Shown: positions 8,787 through 17,815, numbered from the stretch's first letter. The stretch is DNA of 64,000 bases from SZUA-442 sp963792405 (GCA_963792405.1 CAWBVU010000006.1:434001-498000), one strand, 5' to 3'. Program-made: numbers and translations. The notes: generated by a model from the letters alone, not told the origin.

Positions 8787-10373
8787 ATGACGTTGCCGAA
8801 CGTGATCATCGCGGAGCCCATCGCCGAGGAGGGTCTCGCGGCGCTCGCGGGCACGGCGACGGTCGTCGACCTCGTCGGAGCCGATCGCAGTGCCATCCTC
8901 GCGGCGATCCCGCTGGCCGCCGCCATCATCGTTCGCTCGGCCACCAAGGTCGACAGGGAGATGATCGAGGCAGGCACCGGTCTCACGGTCATCGGACGGG
9001 CGGGCATCGGCACCGACAACATCGACCTCGACGCCGCCACCGAGCGCGGCATCATGGTCGTCAACGCCCCCGACGCGAACACCATCTCCGCTGCGGAGCA
9101 CACGATGGCCCTGATCCTCGCCCAGGCCCGCCACGTGGCGAGAGCCGACCGATCACTGCGCGAGGGGCGCTGGGAGCGGGCATCGTTCCAGGGCGTCGAG
9201 CTCCACGGCAAGACACTCGGGATCCTTGGACTCGGGAAGATCGGGACCCTCGTGGCGCAGCGGGCCTCTGCGTTCGGCATGCGCATCGTCGCCTACGACC
9301 CCTACGTCTCCACCGACCGGGCCCGTCGCCTCGGGGTCTCGATGATGCCCCTCGAGGAGGTCCTCGCGATCGCCGACATCGTCACCATCCACCTGCCGAG
9401 GACGCCCCAGACCGAGCACCTGATCGATGCGAGGACGATCGCGACGATGCGCGACGGCGTACGCATCGTCAACGTTGCGAGAGGCGGGATCGTCGACGAG
9501 GCCGCCCTCGCGGACGCCATTCGATCGGGGAAGGTCGCGGGAGCGGCGATCGATGTCTTCGCCACGGAACCGACCACGGACAGCCCGCTCTTCGACGTCC
9601 CGGAGGCGACCGTGACGCCGCATCTCGGCGCCTCGACCGTGGAGGCGCAGGGCAAGGCGGGCGTCGCCGTCGCCGAGGCGGTGGCGCAGGCCCTCAGGGG
9701 CGAGCTCGTCCTCAGTGCCGTGAACCTCGACCTCGGGCCCTCCGTGTCGTCCACGGTCAAGCCGTTCATCGGCCTCGCGGAGCAGCTCGGCAAGATCTAC
9801 ACCGCGCTCGCGAAGGGCCTCCCCTCGGAGTTGACGGTCACAGTGCGCGGGGAGATCGCAGAGGAGTCGATCAAGCCGATCGCCCTGTCGGCCCTCAAGG
9901 GCGCCCTGGCGGCGAGTAGTGACGTGCCCGTCTCGTACGTCAACGCGCCACTCCTCGCCGAGTCGAGGGGTATGTCGGTGATCGAGGAGTCGCAGCTCGA
10001 CGTGGAGGACTATCAGTCGGTGGTGCGGCTGTCCGGCGAGGTGGGCGGCCGATGGCGGACCGTCGCAGGCACCTACATGGCCAGGAAGGGTGCCGCACTG
10101 GTGGGTCTCGACGGGTATGCGATCGAGGTGCCCCTCACCGACCACATGCTGCTCATCCGCAACGAGGACGTTCCCGGCTGCATTGGGCGCGTCGGCACGT
10201 ACCTGGGCGACATCGACAAGAACATCGCCGACATGGTCGTGGGCCGATCGCCGGACGGAGCGGCCGCCATGATGGGGATCGCCCTCGACTCGCCGCTCAG
10301 CCAGGATCAGCTCGAGGGACTCCTGGCGCTGAGGGGCATCGCGGCAGCTCGCTACATCGACTTGTCGTCGTAG
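8787..10373 (+). CDS. serA: D-3-phosphoglycerate dehydrogenase
   Basis: First step of serine biosynthesis: oxidises 3-phosphoglycerate to 3-phosphohydroxypyruvate with NAD+. The 528-aa length is the long actinobacterial form. Substrate and NAD domains span about 1-310: NAD loop GLGKIG at 148-153, catalytic Arg232 (VARGG), Glu261 (ATEPT) and His279 (PHLGAST). They are followed by an allosteric substrate-binding domain (about 320-450) and a C-terminal ACT domain (DHMLLIRNEDVPGCIGRVG), the usual site of serine feedback. A GGAG motif lies eight bases before the ATG. Confidence 0.96.
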   Translation: MTLPNVIIAEPIAEEGLAALAGTATVVDLVGADRSAILAAIPLAAAIIVRSATKVDREMIEAGTGLTVIGRAGIGTDNIDLDAATERGIMVVNAPDANTISAAEHTMALILAQARHVARADRSLREGRWERASFQGVELHGKTLGILGLGKIGTLVAQRASAFGMRIVAYDPYVSTDRARRLGVSMMPLEEVLAIADIVTIHLPRTPQTEHLIDARTIATMRDGVRIVNVARGGIVDEAALADAIRSGKVAGAAIDVFATEPTTDSPLFDVPEATVTPHLGASTVEAQGKAGVAVAEAVAQALRGELVLSAVNLDLGPSVSSTVKPFIGLAEQLGKIYTALAKGLPSELTVTVRGEIAEESIKPIALSALKGALAASSDVPVSYVNAPLLAESRGMSVIEESQLDVEDYQSVVRLSGEVGGRWRTVAGTYMARKGAALVGLDGYAIEVPLTDHMLLIRNEDVPGCIGRVGTYLGDIDKNIADMVVGRSPDGAAAMMGIALDSPLSQDQLEGLLALRGIAAARYIDLSS

Positions 10374-10391
10374 CGGACACGGCGACGGCCC

Positions 10392-10841
10392 TCACAGCAG
10401 CCACATCACCAGCCAACCCGAGGCGAGACCGTAGAGCCCTGCGACGACGTCGTCCATCGTGATCCCCACCGATCCCTCCAACGCCTCCGCCTGGGGAACG
10501 CCGGGGAGCACCTTGAAGATGTCGGCGAGGCGCGCCACGACGACGGCGACGAGCCATGGAAAGCCAGACAACCCGATCACGGCGACGAACGTGCCGGCCA
10601 TCTCGTCGATGACGATCCAGCCGGGATCCGCGTGATCGCGGGCGAAGGGTGTCGCCGACCAGAGGGAGAGGGCGAGGAACACGGCGAAGACCCCGAGTTG
10701 GGCCCACCACGACCGATGCCACCAGATGAGCGAGAGCCCTGCGGCGAGGGCTGAGCCGAACGTTCCCGCACCACTGTCGCTGTGCCACAGCCGGGACGGG
10801 ATGAGCCCGACACCGAAGCCTGATGCGATGAACCGGCGCAT
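10392..10841 (-). CDS. pgpA: Phosphatidylglycerophosphatase A
   Basis: PgpA-family membrane phosphatase (149 aa) that removes the phosphate from phosphatidylglycerol phosphate. It has the family start FIASGFGVGLIP, four hydrophobic stretches and the signature region GWIVIDEMAGT, with the acidic residues of the active site. The C-terminus retains the MDDVVAGLYG block. The start at 10841 is chosen because homology begins at MRRFIAS. A GGAGG motif and a TACTGT box lie just upstream. An in-frame ATG at 10901 would add 20 residues unlike the family. It converges on serA. Confidence 0.88.
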   Translation of the reverse strand: MRRFIASGFGVGLIPSRLWHSDSGAGTFGSALAAGLSLIWWHRSWWAQLGVFAVFLALSLWSATPFARDHADPGWIVIDEMAGTFVAVIGLSGFPWLVAVVVARLADIFKVLPGVPQAEALEGSVGITMDDVVAGLYGLASGWLVMWLL

Positions 10842-10956
10842 GGGCCTCCACAGTAGGGCTTCGATGGTCGCATGGTCGCTCCGTGGCCATGGATGCCCCA
10901 CGGACGCGCACGTGCCCGGATCGAGTCGACCCGGGCACGTCGTCTCGTCGTCGCGA

Positions 10957-11382
10957 TCAGCCCTCCGAGGCCGCCTCCGCCGTCATGGTCCCCTCCATGC
11001 CCGCGGTGAAGTGGCCCTCGAGCGCACAGATGATCTGGTACTCGCCCGCAGGGACGTTGAACGTTCCTGTGCCGGACCCACCCGGTGCCACGGCCTCGAC
11101 TTCGAACAGTACGTCCTCTTCGTCGAAGTCCGTCTCGCTCGAGATCTCGTTGCCCGGATTGATGATCACCCACTCGTGCTCGACCGAGTCGCTGACGTTC
11201 TCCACCGTGACGGTGATGTCCTCGTCTGCGACGACGGTCACCTCGTCGGGGTCGAAGCTGAAGGAGTCCGCCTCGACCGTGAAGGAAGTGACGGCACCTC
11301 CACCGTCGTCGCTGCCGCAGGCCGTCAGTCCGAGGGCCACGATGGCCACCAGACACGTCGATACGATCGTCGTCCTTCTCAT
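10957..11382 (-). CDS. Blue-copper (cupredoxin) lipoprotein
   Basis: Secreted, lipid-anchored type 1 copper protein (141 aa). A signal peptide ends G-L-T-A-C with Cys22 as the lipid site. The copper ligands are clear: His69 (VEHEW), then Cys119-x4-His124-x4-Met129 (C-A-L-E-G-H-F-T-A-G-M), the plastocyanin-like pattern. The role is probably extracytoplasmic electron transfer or copper handling, and no partner gene is adjacent. The gene is preceded by a roughly 250-nt untranslated region with a possible structured RNA. Start 11382 is preferred because it begins the signal peptide. The longer frame from 11481 adds a non-signal extension. Confidence 0.85.
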   Translation of the reverse strand: MRRTTIVSTCLVAIVALGLTACGSDDGGGAVTSFTVEADSFSFDPDEVTVVADEDITVTVENVSDSVEHEWVIINPGNEISSETDFDEEDVLFEVEAVAPGGSGTGTFNVPAGEYQIICALEGHFTAGMEGTMTAEAASEG

Positions 11383-11743
11383 TCCCCTGTGTGCCCTGCC
11401 CTCCGTGTCCGCGTCATGTTCCCCACGGACGCTCGGCATCGATGCCGGATCCGTCTGCGGAGGAGGTGAGACAGGACTCATCGCCGGACGCGAAGCAGGT
11501 CTGAGACCGGCTTCCCCGTCGGGCGGTTGCCCCGGATCGCACCTTCCCGCTCCCCGGGGCCGTCCTTGCCGCCAGGTTTCCCTCTGCGTCCGCGACCCCT
11601 CCCCGGCCGACCGCCAGGTGTTGTTGGTATAGCGTCATTGACCCCGAGCACGCAAGTGGTGGTCATAGGGCACGGTCGCGCAGGCCCGTCCACAGGCCCC
11701 CGATCGGTCTAGCGTGGATCGTCCCGCGTACCGAAGGAGCCAC
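11383..11743. other. 361-bp intergenic region between the cupredoxin and peptidase genes
   Basis: No convincing gene was found. It holds the leader of the leftward cupredoxin gene with a candidate structured RNA (11485-11592), and a TATA-containing segment near 11630 readable as a -10 on either strand. It also holds a TAGCGT box at 11710-11715 with AAGGAG at 11733-11738 serving the rightward peptidase. Short open frames here lack homology and ribosome sites. Confidence 0.5.
11485..11592 (-). ncRNA. Candidate structured 5'-UTR element upstream of the cupredoxin gene
   Basis: On the minus strand CGGACGC (11586-11592) and GCGTCCG (11485-11491) form a perfect closing stem around about 94 nt. The enclosed RNA has an AGGGAAACC segment near the 5' side, a GGTGCGATCC segment in the middle, and GAAGCC ending in AGACCTGC just before the closing strand. 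The ends recall the cobalamin riboswitch frame (GGGAA ... AGACCTGC). The usual GCCACTG-like core is not seen and a cupredoxin is an unusual target, so no class is assigned. Confidence 0.3.
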
Positions 11744-13657
11744 ATGCAGCCGGGCCAACTCGCCGATTACCGCGTCCCGTCCGACGCCGTCCTCCACCCC
11801 GACGGCACCGGGGTGGCCTTCGTCCTCACCTCGATGGACCTCGAAGAGGACCGCTACGTCCGTCGCATCTGGTCGTGGGACGGGACCGAGACACGACCCC
11901 TGACCTCGGGCTCGATGGACACGAGCCCCCGCTGGTCGCCGGATGGCGCGACCCTGGCCTTCCTGCGCAAGGGCACCGGTGACAAGGACCGCCCCCAGGT
12001 GGCACTGCTCCCCACCGGTGGCGGCGAGGCAGAGGTCGTCACGAGTTTCGAGCTCGGTGTCTCCGCCCTCGAGTGGTCGCCCGACGGCTCGTCGCTGCTC
12101 CTCCAGGTCGCGGAGTACGTCGACGGCATCGAGGATGACGAGGAACGCACGAGGGCGCCGCGCAGGATCACCGACCCGGCGTTCCGCTTCGACAACATCG
12201 GGTGGACCCACGACAAGAGGTCTCACCTGTGGGTGCTCGATGCCTCGTCGCACGACGTGGTGCAGATCACCAGCGGTGACTTCAGCGAATCGGGCGCGGC
12301 ATGGAGCCCCGACGGTTCGCAGGTCGCGTACCTGTCGGCCACCGGCGACGACCGGTGGATCAAGCCCCTCGGCAACGTCTTCGCGGTGGCGGCCACCGGA
12401 GGCACACCGACCGAGGTGACGCCGAGGGGCCAATGGGACTGGGTGGGGTACGCGCCAGACGGCACGATGTTCGTCCTCGGGATGGCCACGGACGAGTTCC
12501 GACTCGAGGCTTCCCCCCTCCAGCGTCTCGGCGACGACGGCGCGCTCGTCCGCGTCACGGACCTCGACCGCAACCTTCGTCCCGGCCACCCACCGGGACC
12601 ACTCACCGGTCCGCGGTTCCTCGACGATGGGACCATCCACTGTGTCCTCGAGGACCGTGGCACGCAGAGGGTCATCGCCATCGCCCCCGACGGGGGAGTG
12701 ACGGAGGTCACAGGGGGGCCGAGGCTCATCACCGGATGGGACCCGAGGCCCGACGGATCGGCGGCGGTCTTCACCGCGACGAGCCCCCTCGAGCCGGGCG
12801 ACCTGCGATGGTGGGATGGCTCCGACGAGCGGGTCATCGCCACGTTCAACGACGGGTTCGCAGAGGCTGCCGAACTGGTCATGCCGCAGGAGTTCACCTA
12901 CGCCTCCGATGATGCCGAGATCCACGGCTGGGTGCTCCTCCCCCCAGGGGACGACGAGGTTCCGCTGCTCCTCACCATCCATGGCGGCCCCGCCACCCAG
13001 TACGGATGGGGCTTCTTCGACGAGTTCCAGGTCTATGTCGGAGCGGGCTACGGCGTGGTCGCCGTGAATCCGCGAGGCGCATCGGGATACGGTGACGCCT
13101 TCATGCAGGTGCCCGTGGGACGGTGGGGCGACGAGGTCCCCCCTGACCAGGCAGACCTCATGCGGGCGCCCTACGCCGCCGCGGAGCAGTTCCCTCGCCT
13201 CGACACGACCCGGATGGGGGTCATGGGCGGCTCCTACGGGGGCCTGTCGACGGTGATGGTGACCTCCATGGACCACGCCTATCGGTCTGCCGTCGCCGAG
13301 CGCGGCGTCTACAACTGGGGGTCGATGGCGGGGACGACGGACATCCCGTGGTTCGTCGGCGTCTATCTCCATGCGGCGATGCCAGACGACGCCGACACGA
13401 TCTGGAAGGCGAGCCCCCTCGCACGGGCAGGGGCGATCACGACACCGACCCTCATCATCCACTCGGAGGGGGACTACCGATGCCCGGTCGAGCAGGGCCA
13501 GCAGCTCTTCACCCTGCTGTACAGCGGGGGGGTGGACACCGAGCTCCTCCTCTTCCCGCAGGGCGAGGGCCACGAGCTGTCGCGCAGCGGGAAGCCCAAG
13601 CACCGGAGGGAGCGTTTCGAGGCCATCCTGGCATGGCACGGCGAGCGATTGACGTAG
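11744..13657 (+). CDS. S9-family prolyl oligopeptidase / acyl-peptide hydrolase
   Basis: Serine peptidase of the prolyl oligopeptidase clan (637 aa). An N-terminal beta-propeller of WD40/PD40-like blades (TSPRWSPDG, LEWSPDGS, GAAWSPDGSQVAY) gates an alpha/beta-hydrolase domain from about residue 400. The triad is visible: Ser497 in GGSYGG, Asp577 in HSEGDYRCP and His610 in GEGHE. It is probably cytoplasmic because no signal peptide is seen. It likely trims acylated or small peptides. The ATG at 11744 has AAGGAG six bases upstream. An in-frame ATG at 11714 would include promoter-like sequence and was rejected. Confidence 0.92.
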   Translation: MQPGQLADYRVPSDAVLHPDGTGVAFVLTSMDLEEDRYVRRIWSWDGTETRPLTSGSMDTSPRWSPDGATLAFLRKGTGDKDRPQVALLPTGGGEAEVVTSFELGVSALEWSPDGSSLLLQVAEYVDGIEDDEERTRAPRRITDPAFRFDNIGWTHDKRSHLWVLDASSHDVVQITSGDFSESGAAWSPDGSQVAYLSATGDDRWIKPLGNVFAVAATGGTPTEVTPRGQWDWVGYAPDGTMFVLGMATDEFRLEASPLQRLGDDGALVRVTDLDRNLRPGHPPGPLTGPRFLDDGTIHCVLEDRGTQRVIAIAPDGGVTEVTGGPRLITGWDPRPDGSAAVFTATSPLEPGDLRWWDGSDERVIATFNDGFAEAAELVMPQEFTYASDDAEIHGWVLLPPGDDEVPLLLTIHGGPATQYGWGFFDEFQVYVGAGYGVVAVNPRGASGYGDAFMQVPVGRWGDEVPPDQADLMRAPYAAAEQFPRLDTTRMGVMGGSYGGLSTVMVTSMDHAYRSAVAERGVYNWGSMAGTTDIPWFVGVYLHAAMPDDADTIWKASPLARAGAITTPTLIIHSEGDYRCPVEQGQQLFTLLYSGGVDTELLLFPQGEGHELSRSGKPKHRRERFEAILAWHGERLT

Positions 13658-13705
13658 CCGTCGGGACGCAACCGGATTCCGCCCCCGAAACCGACCGCTC
13701 CATGC

Positions 13706-13711
13706 CAAACT
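13706..13711 (+). promoter_or_regulatory. Possible leaderless -10 box (CAAACT) for ilvE
   Basis: CAAACT, seven bases, ATG at 13719, with no Shine-Dalgarno sequence. It deviates from TANNNT at the first base, so support is modest. Confidence 0.3.
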
Positions 13712-13718
13712 AGGGCGC

Positions 13719-14633
13719 ATGAATCCGACCGACTACATCTGGATGGACGGCGAGCTCGTGCCATGGGAGTCCGCGACGGTCCACGTCCTCGTGCACGGCC
13801 TCCACTACGGGACCGGTGCCTTCGAGGGCATCCGCGCCTACGAGACGCCCAAGGGCACCGCGGTGTTCAGGCTCACCGATCACATGGACCGGCTGCGTCG
13901 CTCGGCCAAGGCGGTCGGGATCCCGTTCCCGTATGAGGTCGAGGAGCTCGTCGAGGCGGCGAAGGAGACGCTGCGGTCCAACGGGTTGCGCTCGGGCTAC
14001 ATCCGTCCCATCACCTTCTTCGGAACCGGCTCGATGGGGCTCAACCCGGCAGGAGCCTCGGTGCACACGGTCATCGCCGCGTGGGAGTGGGGTGCCTACC
14101 TCGGTGAGGACGGCATCCAGAACGGCATCAGGATCGCCGTGTCGTCATGGCGCCGCATCGGCCACAACGCGCTCATGCCCGACGCCAAGGTGACCGGCGG
14201 GTACGTGAACTCCGTCCTCGCCAAGAGCGCCGCCATCAGGGCTGGGTACGACGAGGCGTTGCTCCTGAACGAGGACGGCCTCATCGCCGAGGGGTCCGGT
14301 GAGAACCTCTTCATGGTCCGCAACGGCATCGTCCACACGCCGCCGACATCCGCAGGCGCCCTCGATGGCATCACGAGGGACTCCGTGTATGCCCTCCTCG
14401 CCGAGGACGGCCACCGCATCAAGGAGACCCAGATCACGAGGACGGACCTCTACTACGCCGACGAGGTGTTCTTCACGGGTACCGCAGCCGAGGTCACGCC
14501 CGTTCGCGAGATCGACGACCGGGAGGTCGGGGACGGCAAACCAGGCCCCGTGACCCGCAGGGCCCAGGAGCTGTACATGGGGACGGTCAAGGGCGAGCTC
14601 GGGTCCCATCCCGAGTGGCTCGAGTACATCTGA
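13719..14633 (+). CDS. ilvE: Branched-chain amino acid aminotransferase
   Basis: Fold-type IV PLP aminotransferase (304 aa) that makes or degrades Leu, Ile and Val with 2-oxoglutarate/glutamate. The class IV start YIWMDGELVPW is followed by HGLHYGTGAFEGIRAY. The PLP lysine is Lys157 in PDAKVTGGYVNS, with the EGSGENLFMVRNG block and the GITRDSV and FFTGTAAEVTPV segments after it. These are typical of BCAT of the short bacterial type. D-amino-acid or ADC-lyase relatives are less likely given the EGIRAY and FFTGTAAE signatures. The thioesterase reading starts 10 bp downstream. Confidence 0.93.
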   Translation: MNPTDYIWMDGELVPWESATVHVLVHGLHYGTGAFEGIRAYETPKGTAVFRLTDHMDRLRRSAKAVGIPFPYEVEELVEAAKETLRSNGLRSGYIRPITFFGTGSMGLNPAGASVHTVIAAWEWGAYLGEDGIQNGIRIAVSSWRRIGHNALMPDAKVTGGYVNSVLAKSAAIRAGYDEALLLNEDGLIAEGSGENLFMVRNGIVHTPPTSAGALDGITRDSVYALLAEDGHRIKETQITRTDLYYADEVFFTGTAAEVTPVREIDDREVGDGKPGPVTRRAQELYMGTVKGELGSHPEWLEYI

Positions 14634-14643
14634 CCGCACCTCG

Positions 14644-15188
14644 ATGGCCGACACCGACCGATACCGGTTCATCACCGGACAGCGCTTCGAGTTCACGCCA
14701 GCGATCACCACGATCGCCGGCACGCACACCCCGTATTGCTGGGGCTGCGGTCCCCAGGCGCGGGAGGGGCTCGGCCTGGCCCGCGACTCGAAGGGGCCGA
14801 GGTCGTGGCGGAACTCGAGTTCGATCCGAGGTTCGAGGGAGGACCCGGCACCGTCCACGGCGGCGCCATCGCGGCCTTCATGGACGATCTCCTCGGGTAC
14901 GTCCCGGTCGCGTACGGTTCCCCCGGCGTCACCGCACGCCTCGACACGAACTACCGGAAGCCGGTCCCGCTCGGCGTCGAGGTGCACGGGAGGGCGTGGC
15001 TCTCGGACGCCGACGGACGGAAGATGTGGGCGGAGGGCACCATCGAGGCGGATGGCGACGTGTTCGTCGAGGCGTCGGCGATGTTCGTGGCCATCGACCC
15101 TTCGCACTACCAGAGGGTCTTCGAGGGGCTGACCGAGGAACAACTCGCCCGCAATGTCACCTACCGTTCCGGCGACTACTACCCCTGA
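14644..15188 (+). pseudogene. PaaI-type thioesterase split by a one-base frameshift
   Basis: Two overlapping frames together make one hotdog thioesterase. The first (from ATG 14644) gives the N-terminus MADTDRYRFITG and the zinc-like TPYCWGCGPQ motif. The second carries EVVAELEFDPRFEG, the catalytic PGTVHGGAIAAFMDD helix and the rest to the stop at 15188. The switch falls at the GGGG run 14793-14796. One more G there would restore a continuous reading through K-G-A-E-V-V-A-E, giving about 181 aa. It could be a genuine inactivating deletion, an assembly error in the homopolymer, or expression of only the second frame from the TTG at 14736. Confidence 0.7.
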
Positions 15189-15200
15189 TTCGGAGGCGGC

Positions 15201-15965
15201 ATGAAGATCGTCCGCATCGACGCCGACAACGACGACATCACCTACGGCACCGTCGAGCCGGACGGCATCCGCCTCTACCACGGATCGCCCTTCTTCCAAT
15301 GGGAGCGATCCGAGACCGTGCTCCCCATCACGCAGGTCAAGCTCCTCGCCCCTGTCATCCCCACGAAGGTGGTCGCCGTCGGGAAGAACTACGTCGACCA
15401 CGCCGCAGAGATGGACTCCGCGGTCCCCGAGAGCCCGATCATCTTCCTGAAGCCTCCCACCAGTGTCATCGGGCCGCTGTCGCCGATCCGGCTTCCCCCG
15501 GAGTCCAGGGAGGTCCACCACGAGGGCGAGCTTGCCGTGGTGATGGGGAAGGTGGCCAGGCACGTCGCTGCCGAGGACGCCAGCCGCTACATCCTCGGCT
15601 ACACGATCGCCAACGACGTCACGGCACGCGACCTCCAACGCGCCGACGGCCAATGGACGAGGGCGAAGGGATTCGACACCTTCTGCCCTCTCGGTCCCGC
15701 GATCGACACGGAGTTCGACCCGACCGAGCCGAACAGCCTCACGACGAGGGTCGACGACGAGCTGCGCCAGGACGGTTCGACGGCCGACATGGTGTTCGGC
15801 GTCGCGGACCTCGTCGCCTTCGTGTCCTCCGTCATGACCCTCCTACCGGGTGACGTCATCCTCACCGGCACGCCGTCGGGGGTGGGGCCGATCCGCGAGG
15901 GCGACCGTGTCGAGGTGGAGATCGAGGGCCTCGGGGTGCTGATGAACCCCGTGGTGTCGGCGTGA
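15201..15965 (+). CDS. Fumarylacetoacetate hydrolase (FAH) family protein
   Basis: FAH-fold enzyme (254 aa), a group that includes acylpyruvate hydrolases, oxaloacetate decarboxylases and 2-hydroxyhepta-2,4-diene-dioate isomerases. Visible landmarks are VVAVGKNYVDHAAEM, the metal-binding HHEGELAVVMG, YTIANDVTARDLQ, KGFDTFCPLGPAI and the GDVILTGTPSGVGPI end. These are complete, so it should be active, but the substrate cannot be read. Its last bases overlap the gltX GTG (GTGA). From general knowledge an FAH gene beside gltX also occurs in mycobacteria. GGAGG precedes the ATG. Confidence 0.88.
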   Translation: MKIVRIDADNDDITYGTVEPDGIRLYHGSPFFQWERSETVLPITQVKLLAPVIPTKVVAVGKNYVDHAAEMDSAVPESPIIFLKPPTSVIGPLSPIRLPPESREVHHEGELAVVMGKVARHVAAEDASRYILGYTIANDVTARDLQRADGQWTRAKGFDTFCPLGPAIDTEFDPTEPNSLTTRVDDELRQDGSTADMVFGVADLVAFVSSVMTLLPGDVILTGTPSGVGPIREGDRVEVEIEGLGVLMNPVVSA

Positions 15966-17410
15966 GCGTCAGGGTCCGGTTCGCCCCGTCACCGACCGGC
16001 TACCTGCACGTCGGCTCCGCACGCACCGCCTTGTACAACTACCTGTTCGCCAACGCCAACGGCGGCCAGTTCATCCTCCGCTCGGACGACACGGACGAGG
16101 CGAGGTCGACCGAGGAGTACCAGCAGGACATCCTCGATCACCTCAGGTGGCTCGGGCTCGAGTGGGACGAGGGATTCGCCAAGGGCGGACCACACGGCAC
16201 CTACCGCCAGTCCGACCGATTCGAGCGGTATGCCGAGGTCGCCCACGGCCTCGTGCGCGACGGCAAGGCGTACTACTCCTTCGCGACGCCGGACCAGCTC
16301 GAGGGGTTCAGGCGGCAGGCGCACACGGAAGGCACATCGCCCGCCTACGACGGGTCGCTCGAACCGACGAGGGACCAGGTGTCACGGAGGCTTGCGGACG
16401 GTGAGACCGCCGTCGTCCGCTTCAGGGTGCCGAGGCCGGGCGAGACGGTCTTCGAGGACGTCGTCAGGGGTGAGATGCGCTTCGACCATGCGCAGGTCGA
16501 CGACTTCGTGATCCTGCGATCGGACAACACGCCGACCTACCACCTCGCGTCGACCGTCGACGACGTCGACTACGGGATCACCCATGTGATCAGGGGAGAG
16601 GACCTGCTGCCCTCCACCCCCAAACACATCCTCCTCACTCAGGCCATGGACGCCCCGCCTGCCACCTACGCCCACCTGTCGCTGCTGATGGGCCCGGACG
16701 GCAAGAAGCTCTCGAAACGCCACGGGGACACGGCGATGAGCGCGTACCGCGAGGCCGGATACCTGCCGGAGGCGATGGACAACTACCTCGCCCTGCTCGG
16801 GTGGAACGTCGGCGAGGACGAAGACGTGGTGTCCCTCGACGAGATGGTGCGGCGTTTCGACCTCGGCGCGGTCTCGCGCAATCCCGCCGTGTTCGACACG
16901 AGGAAGCTCGAGTGGATGAACGGCGTGTACGTCAGGGCGCTACGGGACGACGTGTTCGTCACGATGACCCTCCCCATCGTCGAGGAGGCGCTTGGGCGCA
17001 CCCTCGACGATGCCGAACGTGCACGGTTCGCGACCATCGCCCCCCTCGTGAAGGAGCGGACGAAGCTCCTCCCTGAGGTCGCCGACCAGGTCCGTTTCCT
17101 CTTCGCCGCCGTCGAGTCCTACGACGAGGACTCCTGGCGGAAGGTGATGGAGACCGAGGAGGCGCCCGTCGCCCTCGACGGTGCAGCCTCCTCCCTTGGG
17201 GACCTCGACGTGTGGTCCACGACATCGATCGATGACGCCCTCAGGGCGATGCTCGAGGCGACGGGACTGTCCGCGAGGAAGGGCCTGCAGCCGATCCGGG
17301 TGGCGGTGTCCGGCTCGACGGTCAGCCCACCGCTGTTCGAGTCGCTCGAGGCGCTCGGCAGGGACGAGACCCTCGCCCGGATCGCCTCGGCGAGGGCGGA
17401 GCTCGGCTGA
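15962..17410 (+). CDS. gltX: Glutamyl-tRNA synthetase
   Basis: Class I synthetase (482 aa) charging tRNA-Glu. In organisms using GatCAB a non-discriminating form also charges tRNA-Gln with Glu. The HIGH-like motif is H-V-G-S at 16-19 (FAPSPTGYLHVGS) and the KMSKS-like loop is KKLSKR at 248-253. The C-terminal anticodon-binding domain is complete (GLQPIRVAVSGSTVSPPLFE). Its GTG start overlaps the FAH stop. tRNA-Gln and tRNA-Glu genes lie about 450 bp downstream and gatCAB is in the same window, which supports a non-discriminating role, though the residue deciding this was not identified. Confidence 0.95.
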   Translation: MSVRVRFAPSPTGYLHVGSARTALYNYLFANANGGQFILRSDDTDEARSTEEYQQDILDHLRWLGLEWDEGFAKGGPHGTYRQSDRFERYAEVAHGLVRDGKAYYSFATPDQLEGFRRQAHTEGTSPAYDGSLEPTRDQVSRRLADGETAVVRFRVPRPGETVFEDVVRGEMRFDHAQVDDFVILRSDNTPTYHLASTVDDVDYGITHVIRGEDLLPSTPKHILLTQAMDAPPATYAHLSLLMGPDGKKLSKRHGDTAMSAYREAGYLPEAMDNYLALLGWNVGEDEDVVSLDEMVRRFDLGAVSRNPAVFDTRKLEWMNGVYVRALRDDVFVTMTLPIVEEALGRTLDDAERARFATIAPLVKERTKLLPEVADQVRFLFAAVESYDEDSWRKVMETEEAPVALDGAASSLGDLDVWSTTSIDDALRAMLEATGLSARKGLQPIRVAVSGSTVSPPLFESLEALGRDETLARIASARAELG

Positions 17411-17411
17411 C

Positions 17412-17792
17412 ATGCCACCCGCCGACGCCCAGATCACCTTCCTGCCGTGCACCGACCTGTCGAGGAGCAGGGCGTTCTACGAGGGCATCCTCGGGCTCGA
17501 CCTCGTCGTCGACCAGGGCAGCTGCCTGATCTTCCGTGTCGTCGAAGGCGCCTTCGTGGGGCTCTGCGAGCACCTCGACCCGATCCGGGGGAGGAGCGTG
17601 ATCCTCACCATCGTCACCGACGACGTCGATGCGTGGTGTCGCAGGATCACCGACCATGGTGGGCTCGTGGAGTCGGGACCGGAGCACAACGACCGCTACG
17701 GCATCTACCACGCCTTCACGAGGGACCCGGACGGCCACTACGTCGAGATCCAGCGATTCGACGACCCCTCCTGGTCGTCCCCCATCGCGTGA
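17412..17792 (+). CDS. VOC (glyoxalase/bleomycin-resistance) family protein
   Basis: Small vicinal-oxygen-chelate protein (126 aa). A first beta-alpha-beta unit starts ITFLPCTDLSRSRAFYEGILG, and the second contains the typical end AFTRDPDGHYVEIQRF, with a metal-ligand-like Glu. VOC proteins range from metal-dependent isomerases to binding proteins, so no substrate is proposed. ATG is 1 bp after the gltX stop, so it is probably cotranscribed with gltX. Longer readings further upstream in the same frame only shadow gltX. Confidence 0.82.
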   Translation: MPPADAQITFLPCTDLSRSRAFYEGILGLDLVVDQGSCLIFRVVEGAFVGLCEHLDPIRGRSVILTIVTDDVDAWCRRITDHGGLVESGPEHNDRYGIYHAFTRDPDGHYVEIQRFDDPSWSSPIA

Positions 17793-17815
17793 CGCGAGCG
17801 ATTCAGGGGCCCTCG

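Noticed and set aside
11440..11500. Hammerhead-ribozyme-like GATGAGTCC string on the minus strand
   Set aside because: The required GAAAC partner and flanking stems were not found.
11485..11592. Confident cobalamin riboswitch
   Set aside because: End motifs are similar but the conserved GCCACTG-type core is missing and the downstream gene is not a usual target. Kept only as an unassigned structured RNA.
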